A DNA stretch of 64,000 nucleotides from Bretschneidera sinensis (lineage: Eukaryota; Streptophyta; Magnoliopsida; Brassicales; Akaniaceae), in the NCBI GenBank assembly GCA_023935145.1, contig CM043702.1, forward strand, positions 104,607,588 through 104,671,587, read 5' to 3'. The first letter of the stretch is position 1, and every line of letters begins with the position of its first letter. Below are positions 1 through 10,414 of the stretch, piece by piece. Position numbers and translations under genes: made by a program. The notes under the pieces are model-generated. The model saw only the letters and a program-made list of their open reading frames with translations, was not told the DNA's origin and did no database searches.

Positions 1-1652
1 GGCTCGATATATGCTCTTGTGAAGCCATGAGTGAGGGTGGACTCCAATGGATTAAGGTGCTGGACCTTTTCCATGAATGAGTCCATCATGTATGCTTGGT
101 GGCTTTCGTCCATATCCTCTGATTTTTTCGTTGTTGGGATGTGTAATAACTTACCACTTACTGTCTCAATGGCATTCACCTCTTTCACATTCTGTATCAT
201 CAGGTGCTGACCATGAGATGTGGACTGAGCTTGAGAAGGGAACTTAGCTCGCTCAGTCACACTCAAGTAGCTCATTAACTTGGACACTTGGCTTTTTATT
301 TCTTTATGTTCTTCAACAACCTGCACAATTAAAGATTCAAGCTTTTGATTAGTCTTCCCCTGTGCTTCAATAAAAGCATGTAAAGTGTCTTCTAAAGAAC
401 TCCTAGAAGACACGGGTGCATGATATGGTGCAGGGGGTTGTGCAAGCTGCTGGTTTTCAGACTTTCAGCTGAAATTGGGGTGATTTCGCCATCCTGGATT
501 ATAAGTATCAGAAAATGGTGTCAAAGGCTTCTTGTACATGCCTAAGGCATTACATTGTTCCTTATACATCCCTCTCATCTCAGCAAATGTTGGACACTCT
601 TGGGCGAGATGATCTACCCCACCACACAGAAAACATGGTTCAAAAGATTTTGCATGATTAGCTACGTGTGTTGGCTTTAAGCTCTCAGTCTTTAACACCT
701 CTAGTTCCCTAGTGAGCATCTCGACCTTGGCCTTAAGGTTATCCTCTTCCTTAAGATGGTAAATTCCACCACCATTTGGGTTCCCTATAGGTCGTGACCT
801 ATTTGTGCTTTCAGTAGCACTAGGTCCAGTCCAAGTGTGAGCTTTTTCAGCAAGCTCATTGAGGTACTCTATGGCTTCATCAGGATCTTTCTCCAAAAAT
901 TCACCATTACACATCATCTCTACGAATTGGCGCTCTCTATATGTAAGTCCCTCATAAAAATAGCTCACCAAGCGCCAACTCTCATACCCATGGTGAGGGT
1001 ACATACTCAATAACTCCTTAAATCTCTCCCAAGACTGATATAAGGTCTCACTATCCTTTTGTGCAAAGGTGAAGATTTGTCTTTTCAAAGCGTTGGTCTT
1101 ATGTTGGGGAAAGCATTTGTTAAAGAAAGCCCGAGTCATCTCAGTCCACGACCCAATAGAACGTGGTCTTAGTGAGTATAGCCAACTCTTAGCTCTATCC
1201 TTCAAAGTGAAAGGAAAGAACTTAAGCCTCACAATGTCATCGGTTTTATCTTGACTATGAAAAGTCGCGACTACTTCCTCAAACTCTCTAATGTGCACAT
1301 ATGAGTTTTCATTATCCAAGCCATGAGATGTAGGGAGTAATTGAATCATCCCTGGTTTAAGATCTAATTGGCGAGTATTGGCTGGAAACATGATGCATGA
1401 TGCTGTGGCTGTGCGTGTAGAGTGGAGGTAATCCTGAAGTGTCCTAGCAACATTCTCATTAAAGTTATCGACTATGTTAACAAAATCCTCTAAATTCTCA
1501 CTTGGGTTTCCACTATGGGTTGATCTAGGCGAGGTTTCACTATCAGACTCGGAAGGAAATAGATTATCAAATAAAGGGTTTAAAAAGTTTAATCCTGACT
1601 CTAGCACAGACCTACAAGCAAATCTACCCAAAGTGTCTCTATATCTGGGCAT
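1..1652 (-). pseudogene. Athila gag (element A) with one stop and an internal deletion
   Basis: Start codon at 1650-1652 (MPRYRDTLGRF), like B's MHRHRDAVGRF. The first 395 codons cover the Retrotrans_gag core (HIREFEEVVATF, then the W-rich SWLYSLRPRSIGSW) and a CCHC zinc knuckle (CFLCGGVDHLAQEC), and end at NFS, where TGA replaces the Trp codon of the lineage motif YNPGWRNHPNFSW. The same frame then stays open to position 1, through a coiled-coil-like linker (SLEDTLHAFIEAQ), VNAIETVSGK and finally THGFTRAYIEP. In element D, THGFTR lies downstream of the protease. Here it follows the linker almost at once, so the protease core appears to be deleted. Gag would form the virus-like particle; this copy is probably dead. 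Confidence 0.85.
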
Positions 1653-1848
1653 GCAAGATCACAAAATAATAAAAATACTATATAAAAAAAGAAAGAATCA
1701 AATAAAATAAAATAAAAAATAAAAAATTAATTCAGCAAGCTAAAAGAAGGAACAAAGTTACTGCCTTTACAGCTGATGAAAAAACTATTTACAGTTCTTC
1801 TACTGTTGTGTCAAAAGTTGACAATACTCTTTGTATTTAAGCGCGTTT

Positions 1849-1864
1849 CCCTGGCAACGACGCA
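1849..1864 (-). other. Decayed primer-binding site of element A
   Basis: On the minus strand, 6 bp inside the LTR end, TGCGTCGTTGCCAGGG corresponds to the tRNA-Asp-type site TGGCGCCGTTGCTGGG of element B with a few substitutions. Its place between LTR and gag fixes the orientation of A. Confidence 0.7.
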
Positions 1865-1870
1865 AAAATT

Positions 1871-3381
1871 TGATTACGTCCAAAGTATAACGCGGTATTG
1901 TAGTACAGCTTTGGGGCGTCGATTCCATAGGGAAACAAACTAATTACAAAAGAAGGTGTAAACCTCAACACAAACGATAAAAGTTAAAACGACAAAATCT
2001 GAGTTGTTGATTGTGTGAAAATTGTGTAAATAATTGATGGATAACATAATAAAGAAACAACAAGGTTTTGGAAATCCTCCCTAGGTTCGTTGCCCTAATC
2101 CTAACTTGATTTAGTTGTTTTTATCTCGATTGCAAGTTTCACATCCCAAACAGGCAATCGACAAATATTCAATTAAAGCGCATGTATAAACCCTAATGTA
2201 ATTGATATGAATTATTCTTTACTTTCAAGCACACATGACCTAACTTATAAATTATCAAAAAACGAGGATATATTTAAATGACAATACCGCAGCAATAGAC
2301 AAATCTATAGAAGAGATCTACCGGACTCAATCACACCCAAACAAATACACATAAGAAGAGCATGACTAGACTTATATGGAAAAGAAGCATGCAATCACCG
2401 GACTAATAAGAAATCTACTAATTAAATTAAAAAATAAAACATAACAATGTTTAATGAAAATAATACCAAACTATAACTGAATCAAATAAAGGAAAATAAG
2501 AACAAATACGCCTGGGAATTCATCAATTCGTCTTGCTTAGAGACTAGCCGGCCATGGGGCTCATGCGTCCTCGAGTTGCCCCCGGCCTCTCAACGATCAT
2601 CTCCCCCTTGGTAGCGAAAGCTTCGGCGATTCCTCAGCTTGCCCTCTAAAAGTACTTCGGATTCCTCCTAAAGGCCCTCTGGATTGCTCCTAAAGGCCAT
2701 TTGGATTCACTTTCTGATGATCTCAGATGATCTCAGATTCTCTGATTGTCCTTAAAGCTGAAGTGGAGTGGGTCTTATATAAGCAAATACCACGAGTGCA
2801 ATGTGTTTCCAATCCGATGTAGGATGTGGGATATAGAAATGTGTTTCTAACCGATGTGGGATTTAGGCCTTCATATGCCCTTCACGCTGAAATCCCGCAC
2901 AGCCTGACCTTTGTCTACTTAAACTGCCATAACTTTCTCTAGAAAAATCATTTTTACGAACCGTAAAATTCTCCAGAAGATAGACTTTCGGATCTTTCTA
3001 AGTATATATGGCTCATCTCTTGGTTCTTCTTGTATCAATACAGTTTAATTTGCAAAGATGATTGATCTGTACGGGCAATTCTGGCAATTTAGTGAAACTC
3101 CTTTTTAGTGTGGCCAGCAGCTATTGCTCTTTTAAGCCCTTCATCTTGTCCTTCCAGAAGCATTCCTTCACTCCAGTATGCCTCGAGTCTTTGTGCTTCA
3201 AGTAATGATAACTTTTCCTCCTCTTTTGAGCTTAAAGTACCTGAAAATGCACCGAAATAGATCAATGATCCAAGAATGATACTTTAGAGTTGCTAACATA
3301 TAAAAGTGCAATTAAAACCTAGATCAACCTTAAAATGATAACAATTAAGTACTGTTATGATGCATTTTATGACTCTAATCA
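1871..3381 (-). repeat. 5' LTR of element A (1511 bp)
   Basis: Starts TGATTAGAGTC and ends GACGTAATCA on the minus strand. It is colinear along its length with both LTRs of element B (53048-54558 and 58944-60465). It contains a U3 block, 2926-3100, that is shared with the LTRs of elements B, C and H. Confidence 0.88.
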
Positions 3382-4253
3382 CGTAGCGGACTAGATCTTG
3401 ATATGAATGTGTCTAATTTTGCCATTTCAATCGCGGTATTGCAAATAAATTTCTCTTATTGTCTTATTTACATGTATGTTCCGTTTACTTTTTATCTGGG
3501 CCTCAAGGCATAGGTATGTGTTTCTTTATCTTTTTACCTCATTCTGTTTAGTGTTTGTTGTAAATTCAAGATGTCAAGAATTAGACACTTCCTTGCCGTT
3601 ATGTTTTGTTTCTTACAACACCCTATGACTCCCAGCCATGTGATCAATTCTTGAGCCATTTTTATATATTTAATGCCCAGACTATAAACTATCTGATGTA
3701 GAACAAGGAAAATAGAGAATGAAATAGAGAAATAGAAACTAGACTACACTGGGGATTGAAAGAGAAGACAGGCTAGCCGGGAGGTTTTGAAGAAATTGAT
3801 ACTTAATATTAATAATTTTTATTCATTCAAAACTACTGAAAATTAACATAGAGATCTTTAGGAATCCTAGTCTTATTCCAACACTTTAATTAAAGAAATT
3901 TAATAATGATAAAATACTATGTTCTAATCCTATCTTAAGAAATTAAATCTTAATAAAATATTATGTCCTAAGATCCCTACTAAAATATAATTCTTTCATG
4001 ATTACAAAATTATAAATTTGTCCCCATACCCTTCTGTACCCTATCACTATCTTTCGACTTTTGTGCTTAATTCTCAATAACTTGAAGTTATTATAGCCAT
4101 GCTTCATGTTTCAAACAAGATTTGAAGCAATCTAATGTTTTTTTTTGTTTCCTTCCTTGTATGTTTTTTTGCTAATAGTACCTTGAGAGTCACTTCAGCA
4201 TACTCTGTGGTACTTGTCCAGCATTTCCTTTTGGGCTTTCTTAGAGAAGCCAA
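3382..4253 (+). other. Upstream region of the SHOU4-like gene
   Basis: AT-rich, no ORF that extends the gene. It contains solo LTR P (3694-4046). The T-rich stretch from 4135 followed by AG at 4188-4189 would suit the acceptor of a 5'-UTR intron, but this cannot be settled from DNA. No promoter element is called, and the true first exon may lie further upstream, beyond or within element A. Confidence 0.4.
3694..4046. mobile_element. Solo LTR P (353 bp)
   Basis: A segment starting TGATGTAGAAC and ending GTACCCTATCA, flanked on both sides by CTATC (3689-3693 and 4047-4051), a perfect 5-bp TSD. TG...CA ends plus a 5-bp TSD with no internal region is what LTR-LTR recombination leaves behind. The family is not recognised. 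It ends 207 bp before the start codon of the host gene. Confidence 0.75.
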
Positions 4254-5135
4254 ATGGGTTCCAGATACCCATCTCATCAACTCAGCAGTGGCCTATATGT
4301 ATCAGGCCGGCCTGAGCAGCCAAAAGAAAGGACTCCAACATTGAGCTCAACAGCCATGCCCTACACTGGTGGTGATATCAAGAAGTCAGGAGAACTGGGG
4401 AAAATGTTTGATATCCCGACTGACGGATATAAGTTGAGGAAATCTGGGCCTATAACTAGTGCTCCCTTGAGGACTGGATCATTTGCAGGTGCTGCTCAGT
4501 CAGGGTCCAGCATGCCCAATGCTGCATCTCAGGCTGGCTATAACATTTCAGGTGCTTTATCTTCTGGAGGCATGCCTGCTTCAGGTTCAATTAAGAAGAC
4601 AAATTCTGGACCACTAACTAAACATGGGGAACCTGTAAAGAAGTCATCTGGACCTCAATCGGGTGGAGTGACGCGACAAAACTCTGGCCCTATTCTGCCT
4701 ATACTCCCAACTACAGGTCTCATTACATCTGGGCCCATTTCTTCAGGTCCCCTAAATTCGTCTGGGGCCCCTCGAAAGGTTTCTGGCTCTCTAGAATCTA
4801 CAAAATCAATTAAGACACATGTTTCCTCTATTTCTCACAACCAGGCGGTTACTACTCTTAGTCAAGATGACGACTATTCCGTCACTATCCCAAAGCTGGT
4901 GTTATGGTTGGTGGTTCTAATTTTTGTGATGGGGTTCCTTGCCGGTGGTTTCATTCTTGGAGCAGTTCACAATCCGATTCTCCTCATCATTGTTGCGGTT
5001 CTTTTTGGTTCAGTTGCCACATTATTCATTTGGAATAAATGTTGGGGGGCAAGAGCTATCAGAGATCTCATTGCTGGTCATCCTGATGCTGATCTCAGAA
5101 CTGCAAAAAATGGGCAATATGTGAAGGTCTCTGGG
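4254..5135 (+). CDS. SHOU4L: SHOU4L-like exon 1
   Basis: 294 codons: the SGP-rich cytosolic region and both membrane segments, ending NGQYVKVSG. The donor GTATGT follows directly, in phase 0. The start at 4254 is chosen because it gives the family N-terminus MGSRYPSHQLSSGLYVSGRP; the overlapping ORF from 4135 is in another frame. Confidence 0.95.
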
Positions 5136-8100
5136 GTATGTAACTAAATACTGCTTATAGAATATGTTTATATCTTTATCTGGCACTTCTGCATGAGCTA
5201 AAAGAGATGGATCAGTGAGACTAAATAATATGAGACCTTAGGGAGGACTGCAATGTTATGGAGTCATAATATATCACAGCAAAAGCGAATGGACATATAT
5301 GTTTATAACTCTTACAATTATGGGAATTGGTTATTATGTCTTTTGTATATTTAGGGATAAGTTTCTGTAACAGTGAAGTTCTTGTGAGAGTATGTATGTT
5401 GTTAAGTTTTTCATTTTACTTTCCTGTAGTAATATTCATGATGGAACAGAGAGGCTATTTTTTATTGATACAGAAACCCTAATCAGTTGGGCCTGGAAGG
5501 GGGGCATAAAATGAGCTTTGTAGAACATGTTATGGAAAGAGAAAGGTGATATCATTTGACATCATCATTGCTTGATATATTGGTGTGTGTAGATAGATGG
5601 AGAGGTAGAGTAGTGGTACAAGTAATTATTAGATCCATTCAAATATATGTTTACATTAATTTGGTAGATATCTGCAACTTGAAGCCCTCACTGCTTTCTC
5701 CATGTGGAAGTGTATCATATACTTGTCCTATTGCTTTCAAGCTTAAATGGAAATCATCAAAAAGTTTAACATTATGTTTTGTTGTAACTTTTAAAGGTGG
5801 TTACCTGTGGTAATGTACCCCTTGAGTCATCCTTTCAAAAGGTTCCGAGATGTGTTTATACATCCACCAGTTTATATGAGTACCGAGGATGGGATTCAAA
5901 ACCAGCCAACCCTTCACATCGTCATTTTACGTGGGGACTCAGATCATCAGAGGTGAGTAGCCGAAATTTTGGCTTTGTTTCTACGATTAGCAATGCATGA
6001 TCTTTTCAATCTCTTCTTCACCATTCCTTGAGTTTCTACGAGAAGTTTTTTCTTATTTCTTTTTTTTACTGTTTGATTTAGAGTAAATCTAACTTGGACA
6101 GTAGCTAACATGTAGTAAATTTAAGGAAACACTCAAGCACACACTGATCCCAAATCACATGGAACAATAGTCCAAATCACATGGATAACTCAACACTCAA
6201 TCACATAGTATGATAAATAATATTTAGTCTGATTTCATTCCTAAGCTCCCAAGTAACAAATGAGAATTCCATATATATATATATATATATATAAGAAAAA
6301 TTCTAACCTAAAGATAAAGGCTAAATCCTAAGAAGATAAAGAAAACAAATCAAATAACCATGAGAGATAAGCCTAATCCTAAACTTATTCTAATAAGGAA
6401 GCTAACTAAGATAATAATTCTTAATATTTTCAATTACATAATTATTCTCATATCCCTCCATTCTTAGATTAAAATCCCTAATTCTAATCTTCCTCGTGTT
6501 CCCATCATTCTCCACCACTTAGAAAGAACTCGGCCTCGAGTTGAAAAATATACTAGTAGCAAGAGCTTTGAAGCATGGAGAAACAAAGCATGGTTATGAA
6601 AGTCTGTGAAAGAAAAAGCACTAAAAGGAGAAAAAAATTTCGTTGGAAACATCCGTTGCTGAGGTACTTGAAACCAGATAGGGTGGATAAACTCAATAGC
6701 AAGGGCAGGTGTATCCACAAGAGCCTCACTTCTACAAGCAACTTTATCTTCCTCTCGAACCGTTTCAACTACCTCAATGTGCTCAGCAAATTCATCTGCA
6801 TAAGAAACTGGCTCAACAAGTGCAACCTTCACTGGAATATCTTTAGTCTCATCGATTTCATCTTGGGTTGGAACTGGCTTATATTCCACAATATTCTCTT
6901 GTTGCTCTCCAGAGTCTTCCCCATCAGTGGGCTTTGAGTTATCAAGTTCGGGATCATCTTTCACTGTCATAATATCCAAGGGTTTGTACAATTCTCTGCA
7001 TTCTTTCACTGTTTCTTTACATTCTTTTAGTACGTGGATTATCTTCTCTCGAACTTGGGATGAAGCTAATGGGTTGGATTTTTGTTCTATCACAAGCTCG
7101 TAGTAGGCATCATACCCATCATAACTTTCGGAAGCATGATCATACCCAACACAACTATGGTAAGCAACTTTAGGAACATAATAATAATTTTTATAAGCTA
7201 CTCCATCATCATAAATATAATCACCGGTAGTATTCAAAGCATGGACATCTCGAGAACTAAGCTTATACTCTTACGCATATTGGTTCTTCAATTCTTCAAA
7301 TTGTCTTTCAGCACGATAAACCTAATATTTAAGTTCTTTCATACATACTTCGGGAAAGATAATACCAACTATACTTGATCGCTTTGGATTTTAACCCATT
7401 CAAGCGAGAGTAAGAACTTGATAGTTGAGCTTGTAGGTTTTGAATACGAATCCCAGTACGGTAAGACATAATAGTAAGCTAAAATAGCTCAAACATATTT
7501 TCTTCCCTCCCTTTGTTATATATATATATATATATTTTTTTTTTTTTCTCTTTTTCTCTAGTTCTTTTTGTTCTTTTTTTTTTTTTTACATCAGAAGAAA
7601 AAAAAATACAATAATTGCAGTAGTAGAAAAAAAGAATACCAAATTTGTTTTTTGGAGTGGCTCGGCTCGGCTGGTGGCAGAAGTTGATGTCAGACAGCAA
7701 AAGAATGTGTGGCTATTGTATGCTGGGTTTTCTAATATTTTATTTTCAATCTCATATGGAACGAATTTAGGGCTCTGATACCACTTGATACTGGACAGTA
7801 GCTAACAAGTAGTAAATTTAAGGAAACACTCAAGCACACATTGATCCAAATCACATGGAACAATAGTCCAAATCACATGGACAACTCAACACTCAATCAC
7901 AGAGTATGATAAATAATATTTAGCTTTATTTCATTCCTAAGCTCCTGAATAACAAATTAGAATCCCATATATATAGGAAAATTCCTAACGTAAAGATAAA
8001 GACTAAATCTTAAGAATATAAGAATAACAAATCAGATAACCATGAGAGATAAGCCTAATCATAATCCTAAGAAGATAAAAACAACAAATCAGATAACCAT

Positions 8101-9842
8101 GAGAGATAAGCCTAATCCTAATTCTATTTTAATAAGGAAGTTAACTAAGATAATAATTCTTAATATTTTCAATTATATAATTATTCTCATATCCCCATTC
8201 TTAGATTAAAATCCCTAATTCTAATCTTCTAAATGACATGGAACAGTAGTTCAAATCACATTAACAACTCAACACTCAATCACAGAGTTTGATAAATAAT
8301 ATTTAGTCTAATTCCATTCCTAAGATCCCGAATAACAAATGAGAATCTCATATATATAGGGAAAATCCTAACCTAAAGAAAGACTAAATCCTAAGAAGAT
8401 AATAACGACAAATCAGATAACCATGAGAGATAAGCCTAATTCTAATCTTAAGAAGATAAGAACAACAAATCAGATACCCATACCCATAAGAGATAAACCT
8501 AATCCTATTCTAATAAGGAAGCTAACTAAGATAATAATTCTTAATATTTGCAATTACATAATTACTCCCTTATCCCCTAATTATTTGATTAAAATGCCTA
8601 ATTCTAATATTTCTCGTGTTCCGCATCACTAACTATGGCCTTTTTGACATAGAAAATTATGCTTTATTTACATAGGGGAAGTGGGTGGTCACCCTAATGG
8701 TATACTGGACCTGGATGGTTGGTTGCTATTCGAATTTGAACATGTCAATCTTCATACTTACTAAAGAAACTGTCAATCTTCTTGATGAATTTTGTTCTTT
8801 TGTTTCTTTCTAATCATTCCATGCTTGTATCAAATGTCCAAATTGTTGCATGAAAGTCAAGTTTGCCAGCATCAAGAGACCGATTCTTGAGAAATGAGAT
8901 TCCAAATGTTTGAATGGAAATTTCTGTTGGTGTTGTTTGACAGAGGCATGTAGTGGACTTCTACATCTCTGATTTCCAATCTGGGTTGAGAGCATTGGTT
9001 AAGACTGGCAATGGTGCGAAGGTGACTCCTTTTGTTGATGACTCTGTCGCTGTTGATATTAAGCCAGAGAACAAAGACTTGTCTCCAGAGTTTATGAGGT
9101 GGTTGGCACAGAAGAATCTTTCAAGTGACAATCGTGTAATGAGATTAAAAGAAGGGTAAATTTCTCTCTTGTTAAAGAATTAAGTTGACCTTAGTTGTTG
9201 GTTCATTCCATGTTTCCTTAATGTGGAAGCATGTACCTCAAACATACTAAGAACATTGTAAATAATGATTTAATTAAGTGATGTGGGTGACAGCTAACGT
9301 TTACTAGAGTCGCTTGTCATTGCGCAAGAGACTAGGGATCGAACCCCACTTACACTAGGGATGGGAGAGGGCTACCTCCTGTAGTGTAGCCCAATTTTTC
9401 AAAGAAAAAAAAAAGATATAGTTAAGTGATAATATGCCTGGTCTCCTAGCCTGAAGGAGGACTAACAATGCCTGGGGCTCAATTTTTAACAATAGCAAAC
9501 CACGCTATTAAAAATATAAAAAAAAAAAGAAAATGATAGTAGAACTATGACAGTCAAAAGCCTCAGGGAAATTTTCAGTTAGTAAGCAAAGTAGTTAATG
9601 TTTGATAGGTTTGGTTGGTCTCTTAAAACTGCAGTTGCTGCTTTTGTAGGTACATCAAAGAAGGTAGTACAGTTAGCGTGATGGGTGTTGTTCAGAGAAA
9701 TGATAATGTGCTTATGATTGTCCCTCCTTCTGGGCTGTTAGTGACTGGATGGAAATGGGCCAGATGTATCTTTCCGGCTAGCCTGGAGGGAATTGTACTG
9801 AGATGTGAAGATACGTCAAATGTTGATGTCATACCTGTGTAG
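4254..9842 (+). CDS. SHOU4L: SHOU4/SHOU4L-like membrane protein, four exons, 480 aa
   Basis: CDS = join(4254..5135, 5797..5952, 8944..9155, 9650..9842); every intron is GT-AG and the frame stays open to TAG at 9840-9842. The protein matches, from memory, Arabidopsis At1g16860/At1g78880 (SHOU4L/SHOU4; older annotation 'ubiquitin-specific protease family C19-related'), and its length is close to theirs. In Arabidopsis these proteins restrain delivery of cellulose synthase complexes to the plasma membrane, with the N-terminal part cytosolic. Seen here: MGSRYPSHQLSSGLYVSGRP start, a Ser/Gly/Pro-rich region with repeated SGP motifs (about residues 70-180), two membrane segments (about 216-238 and 246-264) around AVHNP, then a conserved soluble C-terminal domain with VVTCGNVPLESSF and HVVDFYISDFQSGL. 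No protease catalytic motif is visible, so the old C19 name is not supported. The reading frame is intact despite TEs in introns 2 and 3. Confidence 0.95.
5136..5796 (+). other. SHOU4L-like intron 1
   Basis: 661 bp, GT-AG, no recognisable insertion or ORF. Confidence 0.85.
5797..5952 (+). CDS. SHOU4L: SHOU4L-like exon 2
   Basis: 52 codons, VVTCGNVPLESSF to TWGLRSSE. Acceptor TTTTAAAG before it, donor GTGAGT after it, phase 0 at both ends. Confidence 0.94.
6094..6507 (-). repeat. 3' LTR of element M (414 bp)
   Basis: Single-unit LTR copy with a (TA)n run near 6274-6292. It lacks both duplications seen in the partner LTR (7786-8628). The ORF of M reads a few codons into it. Confidence 0.82.
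6464..7470 (-). pseudogene. Unrecognised ORF of element M
   Basis: From 7470 the minus strand reads MSYRTGIRIQNLQAQL, then after a frameshift near 7335 and a few stops it continues (AERQFEELKNQYA) into a 257-codon open frame at 7237-6464. The N-terminal part is Gln/Glu/Leu-rich and could be coiled-coil; a Tyr/Asp-rich stretch follows (GYDHASESYDGYDAYY), then an acidic middle, then a hydrophobic tail encoded by the pre-LTR purine tract. In the neighbouring frame the tail reads FNSRPSSF and VVENDG, like the C-terminal end of many plant retroelement polyproteins. No CCHC, DTG, YxDD or DDE motif is seen. Possibly a divergent gag-like protein. Function unknown. Confidence 0.5.
7772..7783 (-). other. 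Primer-binding site of element M (initiator Met tRNA)
   Basis: TGGTATCAGAGC on the minus strand, 2 bp from the LTR end, the exact complement expected for the 3' end of plant initiator Met tRNA. Intact. Confidence 0.88.
7786..8628 (-). repeat. 5' LTR of element M with internal tandem duplication (843 bp)
   Basis: Twice the length of its partner. Copy 1 (7786-8232) is followed by copy 2 (8233-8628), which lacks the first 60 or so bases. Both copies also carry a repeat of roughly 57 bp around CCATGAGAGATAAGCCTAAT that the partner LTR has only once. The outer end CATCA abuts the TSD CTAAC. Confidence 0.8.
8944..9155 (+). CDS. SHOU4L: SHOU4L-like exon 3
   Basis: Starts RHVVDFYISDFQSGL after acceptor TTGACAG and ends MRLKEG with the last Gly codon split (GG|G). 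Donor GTAAAT. Confidence 0.94.
9283..9414 (+). mobile_element. SINE-like insertion in intron 3
   Basis: About 130 bp containing GGATCGAACCC (close to a Pol III box B) and ending in an A-rich tail. It is bracketed by the 9-bp direct repeat TTAAGTGAT at 9274-9282 and 9422-9430. Box A is not convincing. A second A-tailed fragment (9431-9530) follows. A small tRNA-related SINE is the best reading. Confidence 0.5.
9650..9842 (+). CDS. SHOU4L: SHOU4L-like exon 4
   Basis: Completes the split Gly codon, then YIKEGSTVSVMGVVQRND to DTSNVDVIPV and TAG. Acceptor CTTTTGTAG. Confidence 0.94.
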
Positions 9843-10105
9843 TAAGTATATGCGCACCAGAAACTTCATGTCACATATTTCTCCATTAACTATTCTTTTC
9901 CTCTATTAATATTAATGGGCAATGGTGTTTTCGTACTGTTGAGTGGTGATTAGCATGATGTTTTAAGATGAGTTGATATTTTTTCCCCTTTACATTGGTG
10001 TATAGCTTTAACGACATCTCTTCTAAAATTTTTTAGGGCTGCTAAGCATTAGTCATTGCGATTGCTTCATGTAGTGGGAATTTTGCATGTTCCAGCAAAT
10101 TGCGG

Positions 10106-10414
10106 TTATCCGGTGAAGAAAGATGGTTGAGTTGTTGAGTAGGTTTTGTTTTGCATGAAACATAATTTGTTAAAATCTCCTGTTAAGTACCGGAAGAAGT
10201 ACTCTCTTTGTTCATAGACAGCTTACATGATTTGTTATGAATTTTGTTATCCGGTGAAGAAAGATGGTTGAGTTGTTGAGTAGGTTTTGTTTTGCATGAA
10301 ACATAATTTGTTAAAATCTCCTGTTAAGTACCGGTAGTAGTACTCTCTTTGTTCATAGACAGCTTACATAACTCTTTGTTCATAGACAGATTACATGATT
10401 TGTTATGAATTTTG
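10106..10414. repeat. 141-bp tandem duplication downstream of the SHOU4L-like gene
   Basis: Copy 1 is 10106-10246 and copy 2 is 10247-10414; both start TTATCCGGTGAAGAAAGATG. The two differ at only a few bases. Copy 2 carries an extra, nested 27-bp duplication around CTCTTTGTTCATAGACAG. It begins 264 bp after the stop codon, so it could lie in the 3' UTR. Confidence 0.9.

Larger units (their letters stand above)
1..3381 (-). mobile_element. Element A: Athila-lineage Ty3/gypsy retrotransposon, 5' part
   Basis: Minus-strand LTR retrotransposon running out of the window at position 1. From high to low coordinates: LTR 1871-3381, a decayed tRNA-Asp-type primer site, a leader, then gag. The gag closely resembles that of element B (54756 onward) and the LTR is the reverse complement of B's LTR family (TGAT...ATCA ends), so A and B are sister copies. 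The outer LTR end lies about 870 bp upstream of the SHOU4-like start codon. The 5 bp beyond it are CGTAG; the matching TSD would be outside the window. The protease core is missing in the part that can be seen. Confidence 0.9.
6094..8628 (-). mobile_element. Element M: non-autonomous LTR retrotransposon in intron 2
   Basis: Flanked by CTAAC at 6089-6093 and 8629-8633, a perfect 5-bp TSD. Minus-strand order: LTR 7786-8628, initiator-Met PBS 7772-7783, leader, one degenerate ORF about 7470-6464, a purine-rich tract (AAGTGGTGGAGAA) and LTR 6094-6507. No protease, RT or integrase motif is present, so it depends on another element. It lies antisense to the host gene, which still splices in silico around it. 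Its LTR starts TGATGGGAACACGAG; the low-coordinate end has lost about 5 bp of the terminus (TTGGACAG against TGATACTGGACAG). I do not recognise the family. Confidence 0.85.

Noticed and set aside
4135..4344. Upstream ORF overlapping the SHOU4L-like start
   Set aside because: Different frame, no family similarity; the start at 4254 gives the conserved N-terminus.
4254..9842. Peptidase C19 (ubiquitin protease) activity for the host gene
   Set aside because: The name circulates for the Arabidopsis relatives, but no Cys-box or His-box is visible; the SGP-rich region, two membrane segments and conserved C-terminal domain fit SHOU4-type proteins.
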